Notes: generated by a model not told the origin, from the letters alone. A stretch of 64,000 bases of DNA from Arenibacter echinorum (GCF_003259375.1 NZ_QLLN01000002.1:372001-436000), one strand, 5' to 3'. Numbered from the stretch's first letter, positions 18,748-28,486 are shown. Translations and numbers: made by a program.

Positions 18748-19800
18748 CTATGCCTGCCTTTTTAGCTTATGCTTTTTTAAAGGATTCCCTGTCAACTCCT
18801 TATATTCCTGTCTATTTTTAAATATATGGAGGGCCATAAATACGGCCTCCTTAAAGGAGCTATTGTCCGCAACCCCTTTCCCTGCAATTTCATAGGCCGT
18901 TCCATGGTCCGGGGAAGTGCGCACTTTATTAAGACCTGCGGTAAAATTTACCCCTTTACCAAAGGATAACGTTTTAAACGGTATTAGTCCCTGGTCATGA
19001 TAGGCCGCCAAAATAGCATCGAAATTCTTGTAATTGTCAGACCCAAAAAAGCTATCCGCAGAATAAGGCCCAAATACAAAATGCCCTTTTTCCGACATTT
19101 CCTTGATAACTGGCTTTAACACCTCGTCATCTTCTTTTCCAATTACACCATTATCCCCACTGTGCGGATTAATTCCCAAAAGCGCGATTTTCGGTTTCCT
19201 AATTCCAAAATCCATCTTTAAGGAGTTGGAAATAGTGGTAATTTTAGAGCGTATCAATTGAGGTGTTATATTAGATGCAACATCCTTTACCGCTACATGA
19301 TCGGTAAGCAACCCAATCCTTAGCCCATCTGTCACCATAAACATTAAGCTTTCCCCTTCCAATTCTTGGGCCAAATAATCTGTATGCCCAGGAAATTTAA
19401 AATCCTCTGCCTGTATATTGTTCTTATTGATCGGTGCCGTTACCAAAACGTCTATCTCGTTATTCTTGAGGGCCGCTACCGCCGCCTTAAGAGACTGTAT
19501 GGCGTATTTTCCGCTCTCTGGTGTTGGTTCCCCAAAATTAATAACAGGGGTTTCCTTCCAAACGTTCACCACATTTATCTTTCCATCAATAGCTTTCGAG
19601 GCCTCATTAATGCCATTATAATTTATTTCCAATCCCAACTCCGATTTTTGGTGGGAGATAGTTTTATTGGATGCAAAAATAACCGGTGTGCAGAAATCCA
19701 ACATCCTGGAATCTTCAAAAGTCTTAAGCACCACTTCGCACCCAATCCCATTTAAATCCCCAATGGATATCCCCAATTTTATATTTCCAGTTTCCTGCAT
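18748..19800 (-). CDS. pdxA: 4-hydroxythreonine-4-phosphate dehydrogenase
   Basis: The 350-residue NAD-dependent enzyme acts in DXP-dependent pyridoxal phosphate synthesis. Signature segments are GISIGDLNGIGCEV at the N-terminus, the FPGHTDYLAQ and LLTDHVAVKDV metal-ligand regions, LGINPHSGDNG and AAYHDQGLIPFK. Start 19800 is chosen because the family begins just before the ISIGD strand; the 16 upstream codons are unlike the family. It diverges from ribE, 70 bases away. Confidence 0.94.
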   Translation of the reverse strand: MQETGNIKLGISIGDLNGIGCEVVLKTFEDSRMLDFCTPVIFASNKTISHQKSELGLEINYNGINEASKAIDGKINVVNVWKETPVINFGEPTPESGKYAIQSLKAAVAALKNNEIDVLVTAPINKNNIQAEDFKFPGHTDYLAQELEGESLMFMVTDGLRIGLLTDHVAVKDVASNITPQLIRSKITTISNSLKMDFGIRKPKIALLGINPHSGDNGVIGKEDDEVLKPVIKEMSEKGHFVFGPYSADSFFGSDNYKNFDAILAAYHDQGLIPFKTLSFGKGVNFTAGLNKVRTSPDHGTAYEIAGKGVADNSSFKEAVFMALHIFKNRQEYKELTGNPLKKHKLKRQA

Positions 19801-19870
19801 TTTGTCTTTTCGTTTAATATGAAATAAACTCCTAAATTTACAACACAAAACTACTTAATAAAAACGACAC

Positions 19871-20461
19871 ATGTTTACTGGGATTATTGAAACTTTGGGA
19901 GAAGTAAAAAAATTGGAAAAAGAGGGTGGCAATCTTCATATTACCTTAAGCTCTAATATTACCCAAGAACTAAAAATAGACCAAAGTGTTGCGCATAATG
20001 GAGTATGTCTTACAGTCGTAAAAATTGCTGCTGATCAGTATACCGTAACCGCCATTGAGGAAACCTTGGAAAAAACCAATTTGATCGATCTTCTTGAAGG
20101 AAATCTTGTAAACTTGGAACGTGCCATGGTCCTAGGATCGAGACTGGACGGACATATTGTACAGGGCCATGTGGACCAAACAGGAGAGTGTATCAATATA
20201 GAAGAAAAGGATGGTAGCTGGTTTTTTACATTCAGTTATGATCCAAAACAAAATAACGTTACTATAGAGAAAGGATCTATAACCATAGACGGAACCAGTT
20301 TAACAGTAGTGGATTCCCAAAAAAGCAGCTTTAGCGTGGCCATAATCCCCTATACTTATGAGCATACCCGATTTGGGAGTTATAAGATTGGGACAAGGGT
20401 TAACCTGGAGTTTGATGTAATAGGCAAGTACGTTTCCAGGTTGTTGGAAATCAGAGGATAA
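19871..20461 (+). CDS. ribE: Riboflavin synthase, alpha chain
   Basis: The 196-residue enzyme dismutates two lumazines to riboflavin. It has the characteristic MFTGIIETLGEV start and two lumazine-binding barrels in tandem (about residues 1-92 and 93-190), each with its own VAHNGVCLTV- or IDGTSLTVVD-type ligand loop; SRLDGHIVQGHVD opens the second. Length is typical. It is not linked to other riboflavin genes here. Confidence 0.95.
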   Translation: MFTGIIETLGEVKKLEKEGGNLHITLSSNITQELKIDQSVAHNGVCLTVVKIAADQYTVTAIEETLEKTNLIDLLEGNLVNLERAMVLGSRLDGHIVQGHVDQTGECINIEEKDGSWFFTFSYDPKQNNVTIEKGSITIDGTSLTVVDSQKSSFSVAIIPYTYEHTRFGSYKIGTRVNLEFDVIGKYVSRLLEIRG

Positions 20462-20560
20462 TTTGTAGCAGACATTTATAAAATTTCCAGTTTACCAAGG
20501 CGGATTATTATTAAAATTGTGCTAATTTAATCACCTGCAACCCTATAAGGTTTAATACAT

Positions 20561-21292
20561 ATGCTTTATATAATAATTGGAATTGGCCTTCTATTTATAA
20601 CCATGGCGTTTCTTGTGACGGAAAACAATTCGAAATATCTTCTTTCTGGCTACAACGCCATGAGTGAGGCAGAAAGAAAAATGGTGGATATAAAATCATA
20701 CCTCCCTTATTTCAAAAAGTTCCACCTGTTTTTGGGAGTTAGCTTTATTGCTATTGGCCTTTTATTGCACTATGCCATTGGTGAAAGCGCAAGCGGAATA
20801 TTTATAGGCGTTTACCCTATTCTGACCTACATCTATTTCATAAGGGAAAGCAATAAATACTGGAAAGGATCCAGCAACAAATGGAATAAAATTGGACTTT
20901 ATGTTCTAGCAGCGACCTTAATCCTTATGATGGGACTTCTAGCTCTGGGTTTTAAGGAAAGCCCTGTAATCATATCCGCAAATAATATCCAATTTAAGGG
21001 CAGTTATGGGGAAACTCTAAGTGCGTCGGATATAGCATCCGTAACCCTTGTGGACCATTTACCTTTAATTACATCAAAAACCAACGGATTTGCCCTTGGA
21101 AGTATCAGGAAGGGTTATTTTAAGACCAAGGAAGGAGAGAAAGTAAAATTGATAGTGAACTCGGAAAGTAAAGCTTACCTACTTTTTACAAAAAAAAATG
21201 GAGATAAAATTTACTTCTCGCCAAAGGAAAAACCTAGTGTTGAAATCTTTAATGAGATAAGAAATATCCTTCCGAAGGAAATTGAAAAGTAG
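20561..21292 (+). CDS. DUF3784-like membrane protein
   Basis: The 243-residue protein has four predicted membrane segments (about residues 2-18, 55-72, 78-92 and 108-126), with the NNSKYLLSGYNAMSEAERKMVD loop that is the hallmark of DUF3784 proteins. The C-terminal 110 residues are soluble and beta-rich (ISANNIQFKGSYGETL), resembling a bacterial PH-like domain. The function is unknown. It is followed by an esterase gene 112 bases on; no operon sign is evident. Confidence 0.7.
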   Translation: MLYIIIGIGLLFITMAFLVTENNSKYLLSGYNAMSEAERKMVDIKSYLPYFKKFHLFLGVSFIAIGLLLHYAIGESASGIFIGVYPILTYIYFIRESNKYWKGSSNKWNKIGLYVLAATLILMMGLLALGFKESPVIISANNIQFKGSYGETLSASDIASVTLVDHLPLITSKTNGFALGSIRKGYFKTKEGEKVKLIVNSESKAYLLFTKKNGDKIYFSPKEKPSVEIFNEIRNILPKEIEK

Positions 21293-21404
21293 AAGTTTAT
21301 TATCCAGTGTAAAGTTATAAACATGGTCAGAATGATTAAATACCCGATTTCTGTACAATATTATTTTCAAGAATCGTTATACTTGCAAGATTTGAAGCTT
21401 TTTT

Positions 21405-22217
21405 ATGCAGTTTACGAGCGATTATATTAGTTTAAAAGGAAGTGTTTTTTCTTTCAATTTAGATAGAAGCGTGGCCTTTAGATTGGTTGCCCCTCCAAAC
21501 TACAGGGAATCACAGACTCTATTTTCTGTGCTGTTAATGAATGATGGCCAGGATTATGTGGGATTGAATTTAGAAAAAACACTGTCCGATGCGTATAAGG
21601 ACAAAAAAACTATTCCGTTTATTTTTGTGGGTATAGAAGCCGATCAAAATAGACTTTATGAGTATGGCACTTCTATTTCGGCAGACTTTAAAGGTAGGGG
21701 CAACAAGGCCATTCAATACTCCAAATTTATCATAGAAGAATTGATTCCCTTCCTAGGCCAAGAATTTAAAGTTTCCCCTCCTGTACAAAACTGGGTCTAT
21801 TGTGGCTTTTCCTTAGGAGGTCTTTCCGCCTTTGATATTGTATTCAACAACTCCCAGTTTTTTGGTAAAGTCGGGGTTTTTAGCGGTTCCTTTTGGTGGC
21901 GAAAGAAAGCATACCAAAAACATGATATGGAGGATAGAAGCAGGATTACTTTGGACATGATCAAGAACTCAAAGCATCGGGCACCTCTGCAATACTTTTT
22001 TCAATGCGGTACCGAGGAAGAAACAGATGACCGCAACAAAAATGGTGTAATAGATGTCATAGACGACACCTTGGACGTTATAAACGAATTGCAGTCAAAG
22101 GGGTATTCCTATCCCGGGGACATTTGCTATAAAGAAATTGAAGGAGGAAAACACGATTTATCCACTTGGGGCTCGGCAATGCCCCAATTTATAAAATGGG
22201 CCTTCCAAAAGGACTGA
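21405..22217 (+). CDS. Alpha/beta-hydrolase esterase (esterase D-like)
   Basis: The 270-residue product resembles the Fes/esterase D group of serine hydrolases. The nucleophile elbow is GFSLGG (YCGFSLGGLSAFD), the acid is probably in the DVIDDTLDVI region and the histidine in EGGKHDLSTW. No signal peptide is seen. An acidic stretch (EEETDDRNKNGVIDVIDD) looks like a calcium-binding loop. The substrate is unknown. It converges on the NagX-like gene. Confidence 0.75.
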   Translation: MQFTSDYISLKGSVFSFNLDRSVAFRLVAPPNYRESQTLFSVLLMNDGQDYVGLNLEKTLSDAYKDKKTIPFIFVGIEADQNRLYEYGTSISADFKGRGNKAIQYSKFIIEELIPFLGQEFKVSPPVQNWVYCGFSLGGLSAFDIVFNNSQFFGKVGVFSGSFWWRKKAYQKHDMEDRSRITLDMIKNSKHRAPLQYFFQCGTEEETDDRNKNGVIDVIDDTLDVINELQSKGYSYPGDICYKEIEGGKHDLSTWGSAMPQFIKWAFQKD

Positions 22218-22424
22218 AAAATTTCTAGCCTTGTCAAGCGATCCAATAACTGTACCTTAACATAGTGTGGTGCATCTTTGCCATTTTTTTCCTCACCTGG
22301 AACTGCTAAATAGACAGTTCCGACCCTGCCTGCCGCAGGTGGGCTCTCCCGTGGAGAAGTAGTTGGAAACCCGATCCAGTGCAAAAAGGCCAGAGACAAT
22401 GACCTCTTAAAATTATTGATTAGC

Positions 22425-23519
22425 CTATACCTTTATGAATATTTTTTTTCTGTATAGAATATATCCCAATAAAACATAAAAGGAGACAAGGGAGAGAGCA
22501 TATAATAATGAAGAGGTTTTCATTGCCAGAAAATCCTGAACATAAATGGTATTAAAAAGCCAGCCTTTTAGGGAGGTGTCCCCGTCTACCTTTACCAAAC
22601 CCATAATTTTGCCTATGAAACTGGAAAGAAAATACAGGACAATGGCATTTGCCCCGGCATATTTAAATATGCTCCCAAACTTTATCCCCTTCACATCAGA
22701 TACGTAATATATTATGGCTAAAATGATATTGGCCCAACCAGCAGTTACCATTACAAAACTACTGCTCCATAGAGCCTTGTTAATCGGGAAAAATATATCC
22801 CAAACATAGCCTACGACCAACATTAAAATTCCCATTCCACAAAGGAGCAATTCCTTTTTTACTCTTTTGGAACGTAGAACAAGTCCAGTAAAAATGCCCA
22901 TTAATGCGGTAGCAATTGAAGGCAAGGTACTTAAAAAGCCTTCAGGATCATAATCTGCCTTATAGCTATGTGAGCCAAAAACAACTACGTCCAAATAATT
23001 GGCCAAATTGTTGGGCGCACGTTCAAAGGTAGGTGCCATTCCGTTGACCGGCACATAGCCCATCAGCAACCAATATACTATCAATAGAAAAGCGCAAATA
23101 CCAATCAAGGTTTTCCAATTAAATTTGAGGAACAAAATTGAAGCAAAAAAGAATACAACCCCAATACGTTGTAAAACCCCGGGAAAACGTATGTTTTCAA
23201 AATCCTTAAAGAATGGGGATTGAATGGTAAACGCTCCCAAGAATAGGCCCAACCCTATTAACTTCAGGGCCCTAATAGTAATTTTTTTATAGGTACTTGA
23301 ATCTGCAGGCTTGTTCTGATAGGCAAATACAATGGAACAGCCAACGATGAACAAAAAGAAAGGAAAAACCAGATCCGTAGGCGTATATCCGTGCCAAGTG
23401 GCATGCAAGAAAGGGGCGTACACATGGGACCAAGTACCTGGATTATTTACCAATATCATTAGGACAATGGTAAGTCCCCTAAAGATATCCACGGAATCTA
23501 TTCTATTCTGTATATTCAT
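22425..23519 (-). CDS. NagX/HGSNAT-like membrane acyltransferase family protein
   Basis: The 364-residue protein has about ten hydrophobic segments and the motif RIDSVDIFRGLTIVLMILVNNPG of the heparan-glucosaminide N-acetyltransferase (HGSNAT/DUF5009) family. In other bacteria NagX-type members are linked to N-acetylglucosamine use. The gene is 40 bases behind a sodium:solute symporter gene on the same strand, so the pair may import and modify a sugar. The exact reaction is not known. Confidence 0.75.
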   Translation of the reverse strand: MNIQNRIDSVDIFRGLTIVLMILVNNPGTWSHVYAPFLHATWHGYTPTDLVFPFFLFIVGCSIVFAYQNKPADSSTYKKITIRALKLIGLGLFLGAFTIQSPFFKDFENIRFPGVLQRIGVVFFFASILFLKFNWKTLIGICAFLLIVYWLLMGYVPVNGMAPTFERAPNNLANYLDVVVFGSHSYKADYDPEGFLSTLPSIATALMGIFTGLVLRSKRVKKELLLCGMGILMLVVGYVWDIFFPINKALWSSSFVMVTAGWANIILAIIYYVSDVKGIKFGSIFKYAGANAIVLYFLSSFIGKIMGLVKVDGDTSLKGWLFNTIYVQDFLAMKTSSLLYALSLVSFYVLLGYILYRKKIFIKV

Positions 23520-23559
23520 TCCCAGTTTTGTTCCTGCTTTCTATTTATTATGCCTTTAC

Positions 23560-25371
23560 CTACAGAATATGATCCTTCATTTTATTCCAAGCCCGTGCCA
23601 GCAAAAATCCTGATACTATGGCCACTGCAGTCAATATAAGGGCATTGGTAGTTTTTCCATATATCCAATACCCCGTAGCGAACATACAGGAATAGATTAA
23701 TACACAACCCAGTAACATGGCGGTGATACCAGCAGGCACACTCCATTTTTCCTTGGTATTCACAATCTCTACATTTTCATCTTTCGCTTCCTTGATCACT
23801 TTGGACCAACCTGGCCCTCCAGGTTGAATTTTTTTATAAAAATCCTGTAGGACTTCCTTGGACTCCGGTTGGGTCATGAACGTCGCTGCCAACCAAATAA
23901 CAGTGGTAACCAAAACCACAAAAGGATATTCCGCCCAATCTGGGAAAACACCTGTTTCAGCAGCAAATAAGAAGGGGCCCACAGCCGTTAGCTTTAATAT
24001 TATGGAGATGATTCCCGAAGCAAACATGGCAGTAATCTCACTCCAGGCGTTGATTCTCCACCAGAACCATCTCAAAATAAAGATAAGTCCGGTACCGGCA
24101 CCAAATACCAAAAGTACTTCGAACAACTGCAAGGCATTCTGCAAAAGCAAGGCCAATGCTGCACTAAAGACCATTAATATAACTGTGGATATTCTACCAA
24201 CAGCAACCAATCTTTTCTCAGAGGCATTGGGGTTTATCTGTTGTTTGTAAAAGTCATAAACGATATAGGACGACCCCCAATTTAATTGGGTAGAAATGGT
24301 ACTCATATAAGCCGCGATCAGCGAGGCCAAAACCAATCCCAATAATCCACTGGGCAATTTGGTCAACATAGCAGAATAAGCCAAATCATGACCAAGTTTA
24401 TCTACGGCAACATTAGGGAAGGCCTCATGAATACTGGCAATGTCCGGGTAGACAACCAATGATGCCAAGGCTACTAAAATCCATGGCCATGGGCGTAAGG
24501 CATAGTGCATAATATTGAAGAAGAAAGTGGCTCCAATGGCATGATTTTCGTTTTTGGCCGCCAACATACGTTGTGCAATGTAGCCTCCACCACCTGGTTC
24601 CGCACCTGGGTACCAAGAGCTCCACCACTGTACCGCCAGCGGAATTATAAATAAGGTAATTAGCGCTTTTGTATTACTAAAGTCGGGCACAATAGCAAGT
24701 TTATCGGCTACATTTTCATTGGCCATCAGTGCCGTTATACCTCCAACTTCTGGAATATTCACCAAATAGTAAGCTGCGCCAATGGCTCCGCCCATGGCTA
24801 CAAAAAACAGTAAGAAATCGGTATATACTACCCCTTTAAATCCACCCAAGGCACTAAAAGTAACTGTAATTAATCCTGCGCTCACTACGGTTACCCATGG
24901 TTCCAAGCCCAACATAATACCTCCTATTTTTATAGCTGCCAAAGTAACGGCCGACATGGTAATCACATTAAATATTACGCCTAAATAAACAGCCCTGAAT
25001 TTTCTTAAAAAGCTTGCCGGTTTACCGCCGTAACGCATCTCATAAAATTCCAAATCCGTACTTACGTTGGACTTCCTCCAGAGTTTAGCATAAACAAAAA
25101 CAGTTAATAAGCCGGTCAATAAAAAAGCCCACCATACCCAATTTCCTGAGACCCCATTGGTACGAACAATATCGGTCACCAAATTGGGTGTATCGGTAGA
25201 AAAGGTGGTTGCCACCATAGACAGTCCCAACAACCACCACGGCATTGTTCTGCCGGAAAGAAAATATTCCGAAGAACTGGCCCCTGATTTCTTGGAGACA
25301 TATACTCCTATAAATAAAACGATTGAGAAAAAGACGACAATAAAACTGTAATCGAGAGTACTTAATTCCAT
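23560..25371 (-). CDS. Sodium:solute symporter family protein
   Basis: The 603-residue protein has 13-15 predicted membrane helices and SSS-family features: SSSEYFLSGRTMPWW near the N-terminus, STDTPNLVTDIVR in the first core helix and MSTISTQLNWGSSYIVYDFYK in helix 8, the sodium-site region. Family members import sugars, amino acids or other organic solutes with Na+. The substrate is not predictable. It is upstream of the NagX-like gene. Confidence 0.85.
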   Translation of the reverse strand: MELSTLDYSFIVVFFSIVLFIGVYVSKKSGASSSEYFLSGRTMPWWLLGLSMVATTFSTDTPNLVTDIVRTNGVSGNWVWWAFLLTGLLTVFVYAKLWRKSNVSTDLEFYEMRYGGKPASFLRKFRAVYLGVIFNVITMSAVTLAAIKIGGIMLGLEPWVTVVSAGLITVTFSALGGFKGVVYTDFLLFFVAMGGAIGAAYYLVNIPEVGGITALMANENVADKLAIVPDFSNTKALITLFIIPLAVQWWSSWYPGAEPGGGGYIAQRMLAAKNENHAIGATFFFNIMHYALRPWPWILVALASLVVYPDIASIHEAFPNVAVDKLGHDLAYSAMLTKLPSGLLGLVLASLIAAYMSTISTQLNWGSSYIVYDFYKQQINPNASEKRLVAVGRISTVILMVFSAALALLLQNALQLFEVLLVFGAGTGLIFILRWFWWRINAWSEITAMFASGIISIILKLTAVGPFLFAAETGVFPDWAEYPFVVLVTTVIWLAATFMTQPESKEVLQDFYKKIQPGGPGWSKVIKEAKDENVEIVNTKEKWSVPAGITAMLLGCVLIYSCMFATGYWIYGKTTNALILTAVAIVSGFLLARAWNKMKDHIL

Positions 25372-25421
25372 CAGTTTGGTTTTGGTTTGAGAATAAGAAC
25401 TAAAGATAAATTTTTTTGGGA

Positions 25422-25429
25422 TACTTTTG
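25422..25429 (+). promoter_or_regulatory. Candidate -7 box before the TauE/SafE gene
   Basis: TACTTTTG matches the -7 consensus 15 bases before the ATG, but no TTG is found at the usual distance upstream. Confidence 0.35.
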
Positions 25430-25444
25430 CCCTTTGTTCGCTAA

Positions 25445-26209
25445 ATGTCACATATGATTCTCTCAACAACACCAGATATCACCATAACGGCTTGGACACT
25501 TGCCTTAACTGCGGCATTTGTTATAGGAATTTCCAAAGCTGGGATCAAGGGTATCGCAATCATTAATGTTACCCTAATGGCCTTGGCCTTCGGGGCTAAG
25601 GAATCCACGGGATTGATTGTACCCTTACTAGTTGTGGGGGATGCCTTTGCTGTAATATATTACAATAGACATGCACAGTGGAAGTATATAGCTGCCTTTT
25701 TACCCTGGATGATCGTGGGTATACTTATTGGCACTGCAATAGGAAAAGATTTACCGGAAACCACTTTTAAGATCAGCATGTCAGTTATTATATTAGGAAC
25801 GGTTATAATGATGTATTGGTGGGACAGAAAAAAATCGAAAAATGTTCCTACGCATTGGGCATTTGCTGGTTTTATTGGCACCATGGCAGGCATAACTACC
25901 ATGATTGGCAATTTGGCCGGAGCCTTTTCCAATATTTATTTTTTGGCCATGAGGCTGCCAAAGAACGAATTTATTGGAACTGCAGCCTGGCTGTTTTTTA
26001 TAGTAAATATCTTTAAATTGCCCTTCCATATTTTCATTTGGAAGACTATTACTCCGGAGACCTTGCTCATAAATTTAAAATTGGTTCCTGGAATTGTTCT
26101 CGGAATTATAGTAGGGGTACGTTTGGTGAAAATCATAAAGGAACAATTCTATCGCAAAATGATTTTGGTCCTTACCGCAGTAGGGGCGTTTCTCATCCTT
26201 TTTAGGTAA
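25445..26209 (+). CDS. TauE/SafE family permease
   Basis: The 254-residue membrane protein has about eight hydrophobic segments and two similar halves, each beginning with a small-residue motif (FVIGISKAGIKGIAIIN near the N-terminus and GFIGTMAGITTMIGNLAGAF at about residue 140). The family exports sulfite, sulfoacetate or other organosulfur anions, though many members have unknown substrates. No sulfur genes lie nearby. It diverges from the symporter gene and is followed by an odd hairpin module. Confidence 0.85.
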   Translation: MSHMILSTTPDITITAWTLALTAAFVIGISKAGIKGIAIINVTLMALAFGAKESTGLIVPLLVVGDAFAVIYYNRHAQWKYIAAFLPWMIVGILIGTAIGKDLPETTFKISMSVIILGTVIMMYWWDRKKSKNVPTHWAFAGFIGTMAGITTMIGNLAGAFSNIYFLAMRLPKNEFIGTAAWLFFIVNIFKLPFHIFIWKTITPETLLINLKLVPGIVLGIIVGVRLVKIIKEQFYRKMILVLTAVGAFLILFR

Positions 26210-26211
26210 AT

Positions 26212-26278
26212 AAAAAAAAGCTGGTGCAATGCACCAGCTCTTCAACTAGACTAACTCAAACTAATACTAACTCAAACT
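26212..26278. repeat. Hairpin followed by two CTAACTCAAACT repeats
   Basis: A ten-base stem (AGCTGGTGCA with TGCACCAGCT, 26219-26239) is flanked on the left by an eight-base A-run, so it is a good terminator for a minus-strand RNA. To its right the 12-base unit CTAACTCAAACT occurs twice (26251-26262 and 26267-26278). The tail is nearly free of G on the plus strand, the same layout as the boxes near 2210 and 2415, though the sequence differs. Confidence 0.65.
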
Positions 26279-26511
26279 TTTCGAGACAAAAATCGTATTA
26301 ATAAACCGACCAGAAGTTAACTAAACTTCAAGCTAACATTACCAAAAATAAAAGCTTCGGTCTCCTTAGAAAAGCCTTATCTCCCAACCCCCTGAACACC
26401 AGGCATATATTTTATCAATTTCCTGATAATTATCATATTCTAAGAACCCATTTCTTCTAAAATTTGTCGATTCATATTTGAACTGTCCTACAAACAGAAG
26501 GCACCCAATTA

Positions 26512-26541
26512 TTGGAAACCTCTGTTGCGATTTTAATGTTG
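26512..26541 (+). promoter_or_regulatory. Candidate promoter of the 602-residue gene
   Basis: TTG (26512-26514), a 19-base spacer and TAATGTTG (26534-26541, one mismatch to TAnnTTTG) lie 31 bases before the ATG. Confidence 0.5.
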
Positions 26542-26572
26542 ACATAGGAACGGTACAACAAAAAATGATAAA

Positions 26573-28381
26573 ATGAATAAACATAACTTTCATATTCCGG
26601 TTATGGGAATTGGGTTTACCATAGATTCACCACTAAAAGTTTCCCACCTTGGTATAGATTCGGTCATTTCTTTGGTCGATGACATCCTGATTGAAAAATT
26701 AAGGAAAATGTACTGTGAAAAATTTGAACTTCCCTACCAAGAAATTTCAGATAAATTCGAAGATTTTAGGGCCAAAAGAATTACCAGTTATCTCAACTTG
26801 ATCAATGATGTGGCTCACAATAAATTTGCGGACCTAATTAATTCTGCCCATGAAACAGGTAAAGAAATAAAGGAATATTTAAGTCTCCTGCCTAATGCTT
26901 CCCATTTAAAGGAAGAATTTGAAAAACTGACTTCCGGTGATTACAGTGTCGCGGAAATTAAAAAATGGTTAAAGGAAAATTTGTCCATGGGCAGCATCGA
27001 TGTCAATATTATGACCAAGGTGGACAAGGACAATTATACAAAAAATGACAAATTGCCCACCGAATTTAATGATGCCCATGCAGCCTTGCGCGGATATGCC
27101 AATAGCGAACTAATTTCCTCTGTAATCCTTTCTGCCGGGATGAACCCCCGACTTTATAGTTATATGGAAAATTTTGATGATTTTTTTCCAGATGAAGATG
27201 GGATCATTAAGAAGAAAATAGTCCTAAAAGTAAGCGATTATAGGTCGGCACTGATCCAAGGCAAATTTTTGGCTAAGAAAGGGATTTGGGTATCGGAGTA
27301 TAGGATAGAATCCGGGTTAAATTGTGGTGGTCATGCTTTTGCTACAGATGGTTATTTAATGGGTCCTATCATGGCCGAGTTCAGGGACAACAAACAAGCC
27401 TATATAAATGAAATCCACGATATATTAATTCCGGCACTTGCCAACAAGGGCCGTGAAGTACCCAAACAAAACCTATCCTTAAAAATAACTGCCCAAGGAG
27501 GTGTTGGTACTGCAGAGGAACACCAATTTCTATTGGATCATTACAAGGTAGATTCTGTAGGTTGGGGAACTCCATTTTTACTGGTTCCTGAAGCCACCAC
27601 TGTTGACAAGGCTACCTTGGAGAAATTGGTTGCCGCCAAAGAAGAGGATTTGTACCTGAGTGATATCTCCCCATTGGGAGTACCCTTCCATAACCTCCGT
27701 GGAAACACCAAGGATTTGGAAAAGTTTAAAAACATAGATAAGGATCGTCCTGGAAGTTCCTGTCCAAAGAAATTTGTGGCCTTGAACAAGGACTATTCTG
27801 AGAAAGGACTTTGTACTGCCTCACGGCAATACCAACATTTAAAAATTAAGGAACTGGATGCACTGGATTTAACCGAAAAGGAATATACCGGAAAATTCAA
27901 TAAAATAACAGAGAAATCATGTACCTGTGTAGGTCTTGGTACCTCAGCCCTATTGGCCTATGGCCTGGATACCAAAACAGAAGGAACTGGAGTTTCCATC
28001 TGCCCAGGGCCCAATATGGCTTATTATTCCAAAATAATGACCTTAAAGGAAATGGTAGACCACATTTACGGGCGTGGCAATGTAATTACCAGAACCGATA
28101 GGCCCCATATGTTTATTAAGGAACTTGGAATATACTTGGATTATCTCAAAAATAGAATTGAGGAATCCAGTGAATCCATGAATAAGAAACAAGAAAAATA
28201 CCTGTTGACCTTTACCCATAATTTAAATGAAGGTATCGGCTATTACCAACAATTATTTGGGAACCTTAAAGGACAATTTGAAAATGTAAAGGGTTCTATT
28301 CTCGAAGAATTGACCCAAGGATTAAAAACCTTGGAAGGCTTTAAACGGGACATAGAAGCGCTTTCTTTATCGGAGGTGTAA
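26573..28381 (+). CDS. Conserved protein of unknown function with nitronate-monooxygenase-like features
   Basis: I cannot name this 602-residue protein. The stretch MGIGFTIDSPLKV at the N-terminus and the block at residues 247-338 (GLNCGGHAFATDG, then ITAQGGVGTAEE, then VGWGTPFLL) recall flavin-binding TIM barrels of the nitronate monooxygenase/FabK type. Residues 397-477 carry a cysteine cluster (SSCPKK, GLCTAS, KSCTCVG, SICPGPN), which could bind an Fe-S cluster or zinc. The last 80 residues are helical. There is no signal peptide, so it should act in the cytoplasm. It stands alone behind its own promoter and a following hairpin. Confidence 0.75.
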   Translation: MNKHNFHIPVMGIGFTIDSPLKVSHLGIDSVISLVDDILIEKLRKMYCEKFELPYQEISDKFEDFRAKRITSYLNLINDVAHNKFADLINSAHETGKEIKEYLSLLPNASHLKEEFEKLTSGDYSVAEIKKWLKENLSMGSIDVNIMTKVDKDNYTKNDKLPTEFNDAHAALRGYANSELISSVILSAGMNPRLYSYMENFDDFFPDEDGIIKKKIVLKVSDYRSALIQGKFLAKKGIWVSEYRIESGLNCGGHAFATDGYLMGPIMAEFRDNKQAYINEIHDILIPALANKGREVPKQNLSLKITAQGGVGTAEEHQFLLDHYKVDSVGWGTPFLLVPEATTVDKATLEKLVAAKEEDLYLSDISPLGVPFHNLRGNTKDLEKFKNIDKDRPGSSCPKKFVALNKDYSEKGLCTASRQYQHLKIKELDALDLTEKEYTGKFNKITEKSCTCVGLGTSALLAYGLDTKTEGTGVSICPGPNMAYYSKIMTLKEMVDHIYGRGNVITRTDRPHMFIKELGIYLDYLKNRIEESSESMNKKQEKYLLTFTHNLNEGIGYYQQLFGNLKGQFENVKGSILEELTQGLKTLEGFKRDIEALSLSEV

Positions 28382-28417
28382 TAAACAGAGTATCATTAAA
28401 GTAACAATTAAGGAATT

Positions 28418-28486
28418 GGCGCCCTAAATAGCCCGTTAAATCTTAGACGGTTCAAGATAATATTAGAACTACATAGGGCGCCTTTT
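28418..28486. terminator. Large hairpin between convergent genes
   Basis: GGCGCCCTA (28418-28426) and TAGGGCGCC (28474-28482) pair perfectly across a 47-base loop, followed by TTTT. It lies between two convergent genes and probably ends the 602-residue gene transcript; the long loop makes this less certain. Confidence 0.5.

Larger units (their letters stand above)
26210..26572. other. 363-base gap holding a hairpin with a repeated tail
   Basis: The gap between the TauE/SafE gene and the 602-residue gene holds a strong hairpin, a direct repeat and a candidate promoter near its right end. The stretch 26290-26500 shows nothing I can identify; its short open frame on the minus strand has no support. 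Confidence 0.7.

Noticed and set aside
22127-22399. 90-codon minus-strand frame between two convergent genes
   Set aside because: It begins in spacer DNA and runs into the esterase gene; codon use and composition look random. A 7-base hairpin at 22299-22321 lacks a T-run and was not called a terminator.
26366-26593. 75-codon minus-strand frame before the 602-residue gene
   Set aside because: It overlaps the promoter and start of that gene and has no recognisable features.
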